Shown here: positions 26,292-36,291 of the stretch, piece after piece
Position numbering within the stretch: the stretch's first letter is position 1
Layout: every line of letters begins with the position of its first letter
Source: JACJXF01 sp964404825
Lineage (GTDB): Bacteria > Bacteroidota > Bacteroidia > Bacteroidales > GCA-2748055
NCBI GenBank assembly: GCA_964404825.1
Contig: CAYOLQ010000004.1
Span: 1 to 64,000 of the forward strand
DNA length: 64,000 bases
Reading direction: 5' to 3'
Made by a program: the position numbers and the translations under genes
Notes under the pieces: generated by a model
What the model saw: the letters and a program-made list of their open reading frames with translations, nothing else
Database searches by the model: none
Told to the model about the DNA's origin: nothing

Positions 26292-26976
26292 CGAAACTGG
26301 CAATTACACCGCCCAGATTTGTTTTCATATAAACACTTACCGGAACTCCGATATAACCTACATACGATTTAGTGTTTGAAGTTGCATCGATAATCCTAGA
26401 TGCACATACTTTCGCCTTTGAACCTGAATTTGCAGTAACATACGTGTCTTCAGCCTTCAGTTCATAAGCAGAATAGGTTGCACCGGTATTGGCAACAACA
26501 TCCTGACGGTTGGTTTTTCCTGAAAAAACAAGCAGACCGCCTTGTTTAACTTCTGCCTGTATGTTTGTAACGTCTAAATCCAACTCCATTTTTGCACCCG
26601 AGCGTGCAGTAAAGTTTATCTTTTCGGCTGTAAGGGTTTCGGGGGAGACAAGAAGTGAATTAGCTGCTACAAGAATATCTGTGAGAGTGGAATAAAAAAG
26701 ACGAATTCTTATAACCGCAGTTTTTTGAGTATCCGTTTTAAGTCTTATACTTAAAGCGTTTTCACTAACTTCAGTGATAATGTTATCTGCAGTAGTGTTC
26801 AGGAGGATCAACTCAGCCCTTACCGTATCTGACTTATAAAGCTCTACGCGCATTTTACCTATAATACTTAAGCTCTGAAAGGGATCAAGATTTCGGGTAA
26901 TGGTGTCCTGAGAATTGGCAAAAACAGAGATCAATGCGAAACTGATTAACAAAAAAACTGATTTGAAAGGCTTCAT
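26263..26976 (-). CDS. Exported head-GIN (DUF2807) domain protein
   Basis: 237 residues from the ATG at 26974-26976; the open frame continues upstream to 27075 across the predicted promoter and should be ignored. A signal peptide ends near FANSQ (about 22), then a DUF2807 beta-helix-like domain with repeated short beta strands (NFTARSGAKMELDLDV, VVANTGATYSAYELKA). Role unknown; probably periplasmic or surface. Its last 29 bases overlap ispD. Confidence 0.85.
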   Translation of the reverse strand: MKPFKSVFLLISFALISVFANSQDTITRNLDPFQSLSIIGKMRVELYKSDTVRAELILLNTTADNIITEVSENALSIRLKTDTQKTAVIRIRLFYSTLTDILVAANSLLVSPETLTAEKINFTARSGAKMELDLDVTNIQAEVKQGGLLVFSGKTNRQDVVANTGATYSAYELKAEDTYVTANSGSKAKVCASRIIDATSNTKSYVGYIGVPVSVYMKTNLGGVIASFANEDAVFEE

Positions 26977-27047
26977 TTTTATAAATTTTAAAATACAATT
27001 ATCAGAATAATTCAGTTGATAAACAAAAACCGTGCAATTCCTTAATA

Positions 27048-27075
27048 CAAACTTAGAGGGTGAAATTTTCGACAA
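27048..27075 (-). promoter_or_regulatory. Predicted promoter for the DUF2807 gene
   Basis: Minus strand: TTG (27075-27073), 17-base spacer, TAAGTTTG (27055-27048), a match to TAnnTTTG. About 70 bases upstream of the chosen ATG. Confidence 0.4.
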
Positions 27076-27217
27076 TTTTTCTAATCTCCCGAAAAATAAA
27101 CATTCGGATATCAGTATCCTTATGTCTGGTAAAGGATTCGGTCATATAGTTTAACATTCAATTAACGTCCAATATGTAATAAAGGAATAAATTTGCAGGG
27201 GAAAATATTTACACTCT

Positions 27218-27245
27218 GGAAACTTTTTATACAAAAATAGTTTCC
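27218..27245. promoter_or_regulatory. Probable TetR operator of the RND efflux operon
   Basis: A 28-bp near-perfect palindrome: GGAAACT (27218-27224) and AGTTTCC (27239-27245), with further pairing inside (TTT/AAA). It overlaps the expected -33 region of the promoter whose -7 box TATATTTG is at 27263-27270, eight bases before the TetR start, so the TetR product probably represses its own operon. Confidence 0.6.
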
Positions 27246-27278
27246 AATTAAAAAAAGTTATTTATATTTGTCCCCGAA

Positions 27279-27932
27279 ATGGAAAAATTAAACGATATTT
27301 TACTGAGGGTTGCTATTCTTTTCCGGAAATACGGGATAAAGAGTATCACCATGGATGATGTTTCGAGGGAACTTGGGGTGTCGAAAAAAACAGTTTACCA
27401 GTTTGTGACCGATAAATCTGATTTGGTTAATAAAGTTGTTGACGCAGAATTATTGCGAAGCAAAGACTGTTTTGAATCGGTAACTATTGCAGGAAGCAAT
27501 GCCATTGCTGAATTGTTCGAGGTTAACCGTTTTATAATCGAAATGATGAAGAGGAACAGTCCCTCCTTTGAATATGATCTTAAAAAGTACTTCCCGGATG
27601 TTTTTCAGAAAGTTGTACTGGCACGGCGAAAAGGAATGTATGATGCGGTACTTGCAAATTTGAAACGAGGTAAATCAGAAGGCTTATACCGCGAAGAGAT
27701 GAAAGAGGAAATTATAACAAAATTGCAGATTTCACGGGTTGAAAATATTTATACCGACGTGATGTTCAGTATTGAAGACTTCAGCAGGGAGAGTGTATTT
27801 AAAGAACTTTTTATATATCATATCAGAGGCATTGCAAACGACAAAGGCATAAAGTATCTGGAAGAGAATATCCACAAATTTGATTATTCAGAGAAGGAGA
27901 TATTCGGTGATAACAGGGGTACAAATGAGTAA
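27279..27932 (+). CDS. TetR/AcrR-family repressor of the efflux operon
   Basis: 217 residues. The N-terminal HTH (about 17-60) contains ITMDDVSRELGVSKKTVYQFVTDKSDLV, typical of TetR. The C-terminal ligand domain is divergent, as usual. It is first in an operon with TolC, membrane-fusion and RND genes (61 bases to the next), and a palindromic operator lies in its promoter. The inducer is not known. Confidence 0.92.
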   Translation: MEKLNDILLRVAILFRKYGIKSITMDDVSRELGVSKKTVYQFVTDKSDLVNKVVDAELLRSKDCFESVTIAGSNAIAELFEVNRFIIEMMKRNSPSFEYDLKKYFPDVFQKVVLARRKGMYDAVLANLKRGKSEGLYREEMKEEIITKLQISRVENIYTDVMFSIEDFSRESVFKELFIYHIRGIANDKGIKYLEENIHKFDYSEKEIFGDNRGTNE

Positions 27933-27992
27933 TAAGTCAGAATTGAGTAGGTAATATATAAGGTAAAAATCTATAAAACATCAAATTATCAT

Positions 27993-29429
27993 ATGACAAG
28001 GATTAACAAATATTTTTTAACGCTGGGAATCATTTTTCAGGCTTTTAGTATATATGCACAGGAAAAGCAGGATACGCTGAAAATGACAGTTCTGGATGCA
28101 CAGAATTACGCAGTAGAATATAACCGCTCGGTTAAAGCAGCCCAAATCGATATTGATATTGCTAAAAAGGTTGTAATGGAAACGACTTCAATTGGTCTGC
28201 CCCAGTTTTCTATTACCGCAAACTATCAGCACATTTTTGTGGTGCCGGAACTTAGCTTTCCGGTTTCCGGATTTACTCAGGATCGATTAACGACGACTCC
28301 CGCTACCGTGGATGGTTTTTTGCAATCAGGCGACCCGATGGGTGGAGGAGTGGTATTTCCGTTTGGCCCGGGAGGAGTAAATCAGTACCTGTATCAGGGA
28401 CCCGGAATTCCTTTAGGAACAAAGGATAACACAACCTTCAATTTCACCCTGAGTCAGTTGATATTCAGTGGTGAGTATATCGTCGGACTTCAGGCAGCAA
28501 GGGTTTTTAAGGAAGTTTCAGAAAAGGCATATATCAAATCTGAGCTTACAACCAAAGAATCCGTTGCAACATCAGCCTATCTGGTGCTTGTTTTGAAAGA
28601 GAATCTGAGGGTTTTACAAAAAAGTGTTGAGTTAATGGATAAAACCTATGGTGAGATCGAACAGATGAGTGCTCAGGGATTTGTTGAAGACACGGATGTT
28701 GATCAGCTAAAAATCAATAAATCTAATTTGCAGAATCTTATTCTTTCTCTCCAGGGGCAATATGAAGTTGCACAGAAATTATTAAAATTTCAGCTGGGAC
28801 TGGATTTTTCACAGCCCCTTGAATTAACAGAAAATCTTGATGGTATTGTTAACCAGGGTAACATGGAATATCTTATTCCGGGAGAGTTTAATCCGGGAGC
28901 AAACATCGATTATAAAATCATGAATAATCAGGTGGAGCTTCAAAAGCTGAATCTCAGAAGAGCACAGTCTACATTCCTTCCTACAGTAGCTGGTTTTTAT
29001 CAGCATCAGGAAATGACGAATACTCCGGCATTTAATTTTCAGCCAAAGGATGTATTGGGAGTTAACCTGAGTCTGCCTATTTTAACCAGTGGTCAGCGCT
29101 TATCCAAAGTATCCCAGGGGAAATTAAATCTTGAGAAAGCCAAACTGAATAAGGATATGGTAGAACAGTCTGTTATTATGGAATATGAAACCGCCAGAAA
29201 TGCATATCAGACAGCATATATGAACTTTACAAACAATAAGGAAAGTCTTTCATTAAGCGAAAAGATTTATAACAAAAGCATAATTAAGTATAAAGAGGGA
29301 GTGACATCAAGCATGGAGCTGACGCAGAGTCAGAGTCAGTATCTTACCGCTGAATCGAACTATTACAATTCAATTATCACTCTTTTGCAGGCGAAAGCTA
29401 AAATGGATCGCATTTTATCAACCAATTAA
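27993..29429 (+). CDS. TolC-family outer-membrane efflux channel
   Basis: 478 residues. A signal peptide ends near SIYAQ (about 22). Two long coiled-coil repeats typical of the OEP family follow, with LDAQNYAVEYNRSVKAAQIDIDIAKK early and LEKAKLNKDMVEQSVIMEYETARNAYQTAY late. It is the outer-membrane duct of the tripartite pump encoded by the next two genes. Confidence 0.92.
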   Translation: MTRINKYFLTLGIIFQAFSIYAQEKQDTLKMTVLDAQNYAVEYNRSVKAAQIDIDIAKKVVMETTSIGLPQFSITANYQHIFVVPELSFPVSGFTQDRLTTTPATVDGFLQSGDPMGGGVVFPFGPGGVNQYLYQGPGIPLGTKDNTTFNFTLSQLIFSGEYIVGLQAARVFKEVSEKAYIKSELTTKESVATSAYLVLVLKENLRVLQKSVELMDKTYGEIEQMSAQGFVEDTDVDQLKINKSNLQNLILSLQGQYEVAQKLLKFQLGLDFSQPLELTENLDGIVNQGNMEYLIPGEFNPGANIDYKIMNNQVELQKLNLRRAQSTFLPTVAGFYQHQEMTNTPAFNFQPKDVLGVNLSLPILTSGQRLSKVSQGKLNLEKAKLNKDMVEQSVIMEYETARNAYQTAYMNFTNNKESLSLSEKIYNKSIIKYKEGVTSSMELTQSQSQYLTAESNYYNSIITLLQAKAKMDRILSTN

Positions 29430-29469
29430 AAAATATAACACAGTAAACAATACCCATAATTTATACGAT

Positions 29470-30591
29470 ATGAACCTATTGAATTTAAAAACAGCCGGTC
29501 TTGCAGTTATTATTTCCCTTGTTTCATGCGCCCCTAATAAACAGGACGAACTCAAGGCATTAAAAGAAAAGCACGATAAAATTGCAGAACAAATAAATAT
29601 TCTGGAGAAGGAAATTGCAGAAAGTGATACAATTAATCCCAAAGCAGAGAAGTCCACGAAAATAGCAATTACCGAAGTAAAACCCGGAATTTTCAGTCAT
29701 TTTATTGAAGTTCAGGGCAAGCTGGATGGCGAAGAAAATCTTGGCGTAAGTGCGAAAGCCCCGGGAACCGTTGAGGCTGTTAATGTAAGAATGGGAGACA
29801 AGGTATCGAGGGGACAGGTGCTGGCAAAACTGGATGATGCCATATTACAGCAGAGCCTGAAACAAATGACAGATAACCTGGTGTTTGTAACTGAATTATA
29901 CGAAAAGCAGAAGAATCTCTGGGAGCAGAAAATTGGCTCTGAAGTTCAGTTCCTGTCAGCCAAAAACAATAAAGAGTCCCTGGAAAACAGTATAAAAACC
30001 CTTCAGGATCAGATTGACATGATGCGGATTGTTTCTCCCATTAATGGTACTGTTGAGGAGGTTTCCATTAAGATTGGACAATCGGTCGGCCCCGGCTTTC
30101 CCGTTTTCAGAGTGGTAAATTTCAGTTCTATGAAAGTGGTTGCAGATGTTGCTGAAGCATACAGCTCCAGAATTAATGTTGGTGATGAAGTGATAGTTTA
30201 TTTTCCTGATCTGAACAAGGAAATCAAGGCGAAAATTTCATCTTCAAGTAAATATATCGGTGCTCAGAACAGAACATTTCAGATAGAAGTCAGGATGAAA
30301 CCGGAGTTCAATAATTTCAAGGCAAATATGATTGCTGTTCTGAAAATTAACGATTACCGGACCGAAAACGCGATCTCCCTCCCTATTAATTTAGTACAGA
30401 ACGATAAAGACGGAAGCTTTGTATTCCTTGCAGAAATGGGGAATCCCTCTTTATTTGCAAAGAAAGCGAAAGTAAAAACCGGACAGAATTACAACGGAAT
30501 GGTTGAGATTACCGAAGGGCTCAAAACAGGAGATCTGTTGATAACTGCCGGTCAGGCTGACCTTCAGGACGGAGAATTAGTTAAATTATAA
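29470..30591 (+). CDS. RND efflux membrane-fusion (periplasmic adaptor) lipoprotein
   Basis: 373 residues. The signal peptide ends with lipobox VSC (C20), then a coiled coil (about 25-55), a biotinyl/lipoyl half-motif (VSAKAPGTVEAVNVRMGDKVSRGQVLAKLDD), the alpha-hairpin and the second lipoyl half (MMRIVSPINGTVEEVSIKIGQSVGPGFPVF). Links the inner-membrane RND pump to TolC. It lies 40 bases after the TolC gene. Confidence 0.93.
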   Translation: MNLLNLKTAGLAVIISLVSCAPNKQDELKALKEKHDKIAEQINILEKEIAESDTINPKAEKSTKIAITEVKPGIFSHFIEVQGKLDGEENLGVSAKAPGTVEAVNVRMGDKVSRGQVLAKLDDAILQQSLKQMTDNLVFVTELYEKQKNLWEQKIGSEVQFLSAKNNKESLENSIKTLQDQIDMMRIVSPINGTVEEVSIKIGQSVGPGFPVFRVVNFSSMKVVADVAEAYSSRINVGDEVIVYFPDLNKEIKAKISSSSKYIGAQNRTFQIEVRMKPEFNNFKANMIAVLKINDYRTENAISLPINLVQNDKDGSFVFLAEMGNPSLFAKKAKVKTGQNYNGMVEITEGLKTGDLLITAGQADLQDGELVKL

Positions 30592-30612
30592 ACCACAGCA
30601 AAGTTTCTATAA

Positions 30613-33600
30613 ATGGAAAAGAAGTTTAAAGAATTTGGTCCAACCAGTTGGGCAATAGACAACAAAACGAGCATATATGTGCTGGCTGTTATCATTGCCA
30701 TATTCGGGATATACAGCTACCGGGCCATTCCAAAGGAGCAGATACCAGATATCGTTATACCTTATATTATTGTAAATACTGTTTATCCGGGAACCTCTCC
30801 CGCTGATATCGAAAACCTTATTACCCGCCCTCTTGAAACCAATCTGAAATCGATTAGCGGGGTAAAAGTAATTAACAGCACATCGGTTCAGGATTTTTCA
30901 TCGATAGTTGTTGAATTCCGCACCGGAGTAGCTATTCCCGATGCAAAACAGAAAGTAAAAGATGCTGTCGACAAATCCAAAAAAGATCTCCCCACTGATT
31001 TACAGTCTGATCCGGATGTGAGAGACATAGACCTTTCGGAAATTCCTATCATGTACATCAATATTTCGGGGGATTTTGGCCTTGACAAGCTAAAGAAGTA
31101 TGCCGATTTGCTTGAAGACAGAATCGAAAGTCTTTCGGAAATTACCCGTGTGGACATTGTTGGCGCGCTCACCCGTGAGATTCAGGTAAACATCGACATG
31201 TTTAAGTTGCAGGCCGCAGGACTTACATTGATGGATATAAACCGCATGATAAGTGCTGAAAACGTAACCATATCCGGCGGAAATATTGAAATGCACGGTA
31301 TGGACCGTTCATTGCGTGTAGTCGGAGAATTTGAAAATCTGGAAACCCTCAAAAACATAGTCGTCAGTTCAGCAACCGGAGCACAGGTTTACCTGAAAGA
31401 TGTTGCTGAAGTAAAAGACACCTACGCGAAACAGGAAAGTTTTGCAAGGCTGAATGCCGAAAACGTAATCACGGTTAACATTATAAAGAAAAGCGGTCAG
31501 AATCTGCTTGATGCTTCGGATAAAATAAAGGATATAATTACCGAACTTCAGGAAACCAAATTTCCTAAAGACCTTAAGGTTACCATCACGGGCGATCAGT
31601 CAAAATACACCCGAACCACTCTGACCGATCTGAACAATACCATAATTATTGGTTTTATTCTGGTGACGATGGTTCTGATGTTTTTTATGGGATTCACAAA
31701 TGCAGTTTTTGTTGCTCTTTCGGTTCCCTTATCGATGGCTCTGGCTTACATTATTCTGCCTACCATTGGTTTTACAATGAACATGCTTGTAATGTTCTCT
31801 TTTATATTTGCTTTGGGGATCGTGGTCGACGACGCAATTGTGGTAATTGAAAATACACACAGGATTTTCAAAAAGACCAATATGGACATTGCCTCCTCGG
31901 CAAAATTTGCTGCAGGTGAGGTTTTTGTTCCGATCTTATCCGGAACACTGACTACCCTTGCTCCCTTTTTCCCTCTGGCATTCTGGCCCGGCGTTACAGG
32001 AAAGTTTATGTTTTTCATTCCGGTAACAGTCATTATTACCCTGTTCATGTCGCTTTTGGTGGCATATATTCTGAATCCTGTATTTGCCGTTTCATTCATG
32101 AAACCGAATGAAGAAGAAATACAAACTTTAAGCAGAAAAAGGATTTTTACTATAGGAGGTATAATGGTCGGCTTAGGTGTTGTTTTTCACATGGCATCCT
32201 ATCCCGCATTTGCAAACCTTCTTATTTTCCTGGGCGGGTTGTATATTTTTCATAATTTTTACGGGTACAAAATGCTGCTGCATTTCCAGCATGCCGTCAT
32301 CCCGAGAACACTTCTGAAGTATGAGCAACTGCTGGTGTGGATTCTTAAGGACCGCAGACCCTATGTTTTGCTGATAAGTCTGGTATTTGGACTGTTTTTC
32401 ACATTTTTTCTTCTTGGACTTACCAAACCTAACGTTGTTTTCTTTCCCGATAACGATCCCAATTCCATTCATGCATTGGTAAAGATGCCGGTAGGCACAA
32501 CTGTTGCAGTAACCGATTCGGTAACAACTATTGTTGAGAAAAGAATCCTCGGAGTTCTCGAAAACCAGCCAGAAATTGTTGAGTCAGTTATTACCAACGT
32601 AGCGCTCGGCGCATCTGAGTCACAGTTCGAAGGGGGAGTACAAACATCGAATAAGGGTAAGGTAACTGTAAATTTTGTTGAGTTTGCCAAGAGAAAAGGG
32701 GTAAAAACGGAACCATTTATTAATATGTTCAGGGAAGCCATCATGGAGATCCCCGGTGCTGAAGTTACCGTGGGCAAGGAGAATATGGGTCCGCCAACAG
32801 GTAAACCCCTGAATATCGAAATGACAGGTGATGATCTGGATGAATTAGTAATCACCACGAACCGTTTTAAAAGGTATATTGATTCTCTGGAAATTGCGGG
32901 TATTGAAGAATTAAAAACAGACTTCGACAACACCAAACCTGAAATACTTATTGAAATTGACCGAATAAGGGCCAACCGTGAAGGTATTACAACCGGTCAG
33001 ATCGGACAGGAACTGCGTTTTGCAATCTTTGGTCTGGAAAGTTCCAAATTCAGGGAAGCTGAGGATCAATACCCAATCCAACTGAGGTTTCAGGAGGATC
33101 AAAGGACGAATATAAACAGACTGCTGGATGCCAGAATTACCTATCGTGATATGAATTCGGGCCTGGTACGGCAGATTCCGTTAAGCGCCGTTTGTAAGGT
33201 AAGCTATCCGAATTCATACGGAGGAATAAACCGTAAAGACGCCAAAAGAATTATTAATATTTCTTCGAACGTTATTTCCGGATATAATGCCAATCAGATT
33301 ATTTCAAGCATAAACAAAGCAATTCCGCAGTTTGTAAAATCGGAAACCGTTGATATTAAAATCACCGGTGAACAGGAAGATCAAAAGGAATCGAGCGACT
33401 TCCTGAGTAAGGCAATGCTCTTCTCCCTCTTTCTGATTATGTTTATTCTGATAACCCAGTTTAATTCACTTTCAAAACCCTTAATTATTATCACTGAAGT
33501 TATCTTTAGCATTATCGGAGTGTTGCTTGGATTTATTATAACCGGAATGCCAATTTCTATTACCATGACAGGCATGGGAATAGTGGCGCTCGCAGGTATT

Positions 33601-34005
33601 GTGGTACGAAACGGAATTCTTCTGGTAGAGTTTACCGATAAGCTGATTGAAACGGGGATGAAAACCAAAGAGGCAATTATTGAAGCAGGAAAAACCCGTA
33701 TAACCCCTGTAATGCTAACTGCAACTGCTGCAATTCTGGGTCTTTTACCACTGGCTATCGGCTTTAATATCGATTTCGTTGGATTGTTCAGAAGTTTTGA
33801 ACCACACATTCATTTCGGAGGCGACAATGTTATGTTTTTCGGTCCTTTATCATGGACCATCATATTTGGTCTGACTTTTGCAACTTTCCTCACGCTTATT
33901 TTTATCCCTGTAATGTATTATATTATGTATAAGGGACAAAAGTTTGTAAAAAGAAAAACAAACGAATTAAGAGCATCCAAAACGGCATTTAAGGATCTGG
34001 TATAG
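30613..34005 (+). CDS. RND-family multidrug efflux pump (AcrB-like inner-membrane subunit)
   Basis: 1130 residues with twelve membrane helices and two large periplasmic loops. Helix 4 carries the proton-relay GIVVDDAIVVIENTHR with the double Asp. Substrate likely lipophilic compounds or metals; HAE1-type drug export is most common, but the substrate cannot be told from sequence. It closes the four-gene operon and is followed by a strong terminator. Confidence 0.93.
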   Translation: MEKKFKEFGPTSWAIDNKTSIYVLAVIIAIFGIYSYRAIPKEQIPDIVIPYIIVNTVYPGTSPADIENLITRPLETNLKSISGVKVINSTSVQDFSSIVVEFRTGVAIPDAKQKVKDAVDKSKKDLPTDLQSDPDVRDIDLSEIPIMYINISGDFGLDKLKKYADLLEDRIESLSEITRVDIVGALTREIQVNIDMFKLQAAGLTLMDINRMISAENVTISGGNIEMHGMDRSLRVVGEFENLETLKNIVVSSATGAQVYLKDVAEVKDTYAKQESFARLNAENVITVNIIKKSGQNLLDASDKIKDIITELQETKFPKDLKVTITGDQSKYTRTTLTDLNNTIIIGFILVTMVLMFFMGFTNAVFVALSVPLSMALAYIILPTIGFTMNMLVMFSFIFALGIVVDDAIVVIENTHRIFKKTNMDIASSAKFAAGEVFVPILSGTLTTLAPFFPLAFWPGVTGKFMFFIPVTVIITLFMSLLVAYILNPVFAVSFMKPNEEEIQTLSRKRIFTIGGIMVGLGVVFHMASYPAFANLLIFLGGLYIFHNFYGYKMLLHFQHAVIPRTLLKYEQLLVWILKDRRPYVLLISLVFGLFFTFFLLGLTKPNVVFFPDNDPNSIHALVKMPVGTTVAVTDSVTTIVEKRILGVLENQPEIVESVITNVALGASESQFEGGVQTSNKGKVTVNFVEFAKRKGVKTEPFINMFREAIMEIPGAEVTVGKENMGPPTGKPLNIEMTGDDLDELVITTNRFKRYIDSLEIAGIEELKTDFDNTKPEILIEIDRIRANREGITTGQIGQELRFAIFGLESSKFREAEDQYPIQLRFQEDQRTNINRLLDARITYRDMNSGLVRQIPLSAVCKVSYPNSYGGINRKDAKRIINISSNVISGYNANQIISSINKAIPQFVKSETVDIKITGEQEDQKESSDFLSKAMLFSLFLIMFILITQFNSLSKPLIIITEVIFSIIGVLLGFIITGMPISITMTGMGIVALAGIVVRNGILLVEFTDKLIETGMKTKEAIIEAGKTRITPVMLTATAAILGLLPLAIGFNIDFVGLFRSFEPHIHFGGDNVMFFGPLSWTIIFGLTFATFLTLIFIPVMYYIMYKGQKFVKRKTNELRASKTAFKDLV

Positions 34006-34028
34006 AAATATTCCGGAGCAATATATTG

Positions 34029-34081
34029 AACTCTGTGGAAAAGGTGAGTCTTCAAAACACCCGGTCCACAGAGTTTTTTTT
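34029..34081 (+). terminator. Intrinsic terminator of the RND operon
   Basis: Perfect 11-bp arms AACTCTGTGGA (34029-34039) and TCCACAGAGTT (34065-34075) with a 25-base loop and a run of T to 34081. The next gene begins at 34087. Confidence 0.85.
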
Positions 34082-34086
34082 GAGAT

Positions 34087-35544
34087 ATGGCCGATCTTTT
34101 TGTATTTTGGAGAACTGTTAAATCACTCAGATTGGCTTATTTCACAAGATATTTTATAATTGCCAGCTTTCTTTTGCAGACAGAACGTGTGTTTTGCATT
34201 CTGCAGGAGGATACTTTACTTCATGTTTCTGAAATTTCAATTTCCGGAAATAAAGTAAGCCGGGAGGAGGTAATTCTGAAAGAGCTGACATTTAAAACCG
34301 GAGACAGCTTATCGCGGACCCGCATTATAATTGAAACTGAAAGAAGTCGCGAAAACCTTCTTAACACATCCCTGTTTAATTTTGTTGAAATTACTTTTGT
34401 TGTAATAACAGATAAAGATGTTCGGTTTAACATCAGTCTGATTGAAAGGTGGTACATCTGGCCCTCCCCGATTTTTGAGCACGCTGAAAGGAATCTGGGG
34501 ACATTTATTCACGATCCGGATTGGAACAGGATAAATTATGGAGGACAAATTTACTGGGACAATTTCCGGGGGAGAAGGGAAACCCTTAAACTTAAGCTCC
34601 GCTTTGGTTATAAGGAGCAAAAGGAACTTTCGTATGAGAAACCGAATTTCGGAAAGAAGCAACAACACGGACTTAACTTTACCCTTAATCATACCCGGCA
34701 ACATGAGATTAACCTTTATAATGAGAATAACAAACCGGTTTATCTGAGAAATGAAAACAGTTATCTGGCGGAAGTCTTTAATCCATATGTAATTTATAGC
34801 CTGCGTAACACCCTGTATACCAGACATTCATTTTTTCTTGCGTGGTACAGCCTCAAACTAAGGGATTCATTAAGTCATGAAATTTATACCGGCTTGCCCG
34901 TAGGAAAGGATCCCGGATTTTTCTCATTTGATTATTCTTACGAATATGATTTCAGAGATTCAAAAAGTTATCCTCTGAAAGGAAACTATTTTCGTGTAAA
35001 CCTCAGAAGACGTCAATCTCCTTTTCCGGATGAAATTGATTATTCGAAATCCTCTGCATTGATAAATATTACCCATCACGGGTTTATTGCTAACAGGCTA
35101 TATTTTAATGATGCTCTCCGGCTGTATTTTTCGAAAGACAAATATGAACCAAAAGTTTACAGAACCGGATTAGGGTATGGACCATTTCTCAGGGGATATG
35201 AGCTTTATGTGATGGATGGGAATAGTTACGGATTAATGATCAACAACCTCAAGTATTGTATTATGAAGGAGAGAAGTTATAATCTTATTTTAATCCCATG
35301 GTCTCAGTTTAATCCTGCCCACTTTTCCATGTATGGGAATTTGTTTTTCGATATGGCCTATGTACATGGAAACCATTACGATTCTGATGGAAACAATTAT
35401 GTAAACCGCCTTTTATTCAGTGGGGGGTTCGGACTCGACCTGGTAAGCTATTATGATCAGGTATTGCGTCTCGAAGTATCTCTTAACCGCGAAGGACAAG
35501 CCGGGTTTTTTATACACGCGGAAGTGCCTTTTAACAGATGGTAA
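34087..35544 (+). CDS. BamA/Omp85-like outer-membrane protein with one POTRA domain
   Basis: 485 residues. An N-terminal hydrophobic segment (about 15-40), then one POTRA domain (about 44-118: HVSEISISGNKVSREEVILKEL), then a beta-barrel ending in a terminal aromatic strand (EVPFNRW). This is the TpsB/Omp85 class that inserts or secretes proteins or acts as a lipid/protein assembly factor. The normal BamA has five POTRA domains, so this is a relative, not BamA itself. Start is close to the RND terminator. Confidence 0.83.
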   Translation: MADLFVFWRTVKSLRLAYFTRYFIIASFLLQTERVFCILQEDTLLHVSEISISGNKVSREEVILKELTFKTGDSLSRTRIIIETERSRENLLNTSLFNFVEITFVVITDKDVRFNISLIERWYIWPSPIFEHAERNLGTFIHDPDWNRINYGGQIYWDNFRGRRETLKLKLRFGYKEQKELSYEKPNFGKKQQHGLNFTLNHTRQHEINLYNENNKPVYLRNENSYLAEVFNPYVIYSLRNTLYTRHSFFLAWYSLKLRDSLSHEIYTGLPVGKDPGFFSFDYSYEYDFRDSKSYPLKGNYFRVNLRRRQSPFPDEIDYSKSSALINITHHGFIANRLYFNDALRLYFSKDKYEPKVYRTGLGYGPFLRGYELYVMDGNSYGLMINNLKYCIMKERSYNLILIPWSQFNPAHFSMYGNLFFDMAYVHGNHYDSDGNNYVNRLLFSGGFGLDLVSYYDQVLRLEVSLNREGQAGFFIHAEVPFNRW

Positions 35545-35610
35545 AGAAATGCAGAAAAAATACCGGGTGAGAGGCTGATTTTTTGATCCCCGAAAACATT
35601 AAGAGGAAAA

Positions 35611-36291
35611 ATGCAATTGGCAGATGATTTTATGCAATTCTTTTTTCCTGATTTGTGTTTAGCTTGCGGGCAGATCCTAAACAGACAGGAAAAAGTGCTT
35701 TGCACAGCTTGTTTTTACCACCTTCCCCGAACAGACTTTCATAAAGATCCTGAGAATCCTGTTTCCCAGCTTTTCTGGGGAAGAGTTAAGATTGAATATG
35801 CCGGCTCGTTTTTCTATTTTAACAAGGGAAGCGCTTATCAGCCGTTAATTCACAAGTTAAAATACCATGGCAGAAAGGATATTGGGATTGAAATGGGAAA
35901 AGCATTCGGAGCTGAGCTTCGGAAAAGTGTTTTTGCTCAGGCGGATCTGATTATTCCGGTTCCGCTTCATCCTGAAAAGTTAAAAATAAGAGGGTATAAT
36001 CAGAGCGAGATGATTGCCATAGGTTTGTCCCGGTCGCTGAAACTACCCGTAAGTACTAGCTATTTGATGCGTTCGGAATCCACAGAAACCCAAACACGGA
36101 AATCCCGTTTCGACAGGTTCAGAAATGTTGAAGGGAAATTTGTTGTGAACGAAAAAGAATTAGGTGGGGAAAAGCATATTATCCTTGCAGATGATGTTGT
36201 TACAACGGGATCAACACTCGAAGCCTGCGCTGTTGCTTTGCTTGCAGCAAAAGGGACAAGGGTCAGTATTCTTACCCTTGCGGTTGCCTAA
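35611..36291 (+). CDS. ComF-family phosphoribosyltransferase-like protein
   Basis: 226 residues. The N-terminal zinc ribbon has two CxxC pairs (CLAC, CTAC) and the C-terminal PRTase domain has the PRPP loop ILADDVVTTGSTLEAC. ComF relatives support DNA uptake in competent bacteria; many others have no known role. It ends four bases inside the convergent UbiX gene. Confidence 0.9.
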   Translation: MQLADDFMQFFFPDLCLACGQILNRQEKVLCTACFYHLPRTDFHKDPENPVSQLFWGRVKIEYAGSFFYFNKGSAYQPLIHKLKYHGRKDIGIEMGKAFGAELRKSVFAQADLIIPVPLHPEKLKIRGYNQSEMIAIGLSRSLKLPVSTSYLMRSESTETQTRKSRFDRFRNVEGKFVVNEKELGGEKHIILADDVVTTGSTLEACAVALLAAKGTRVSILTLAVA

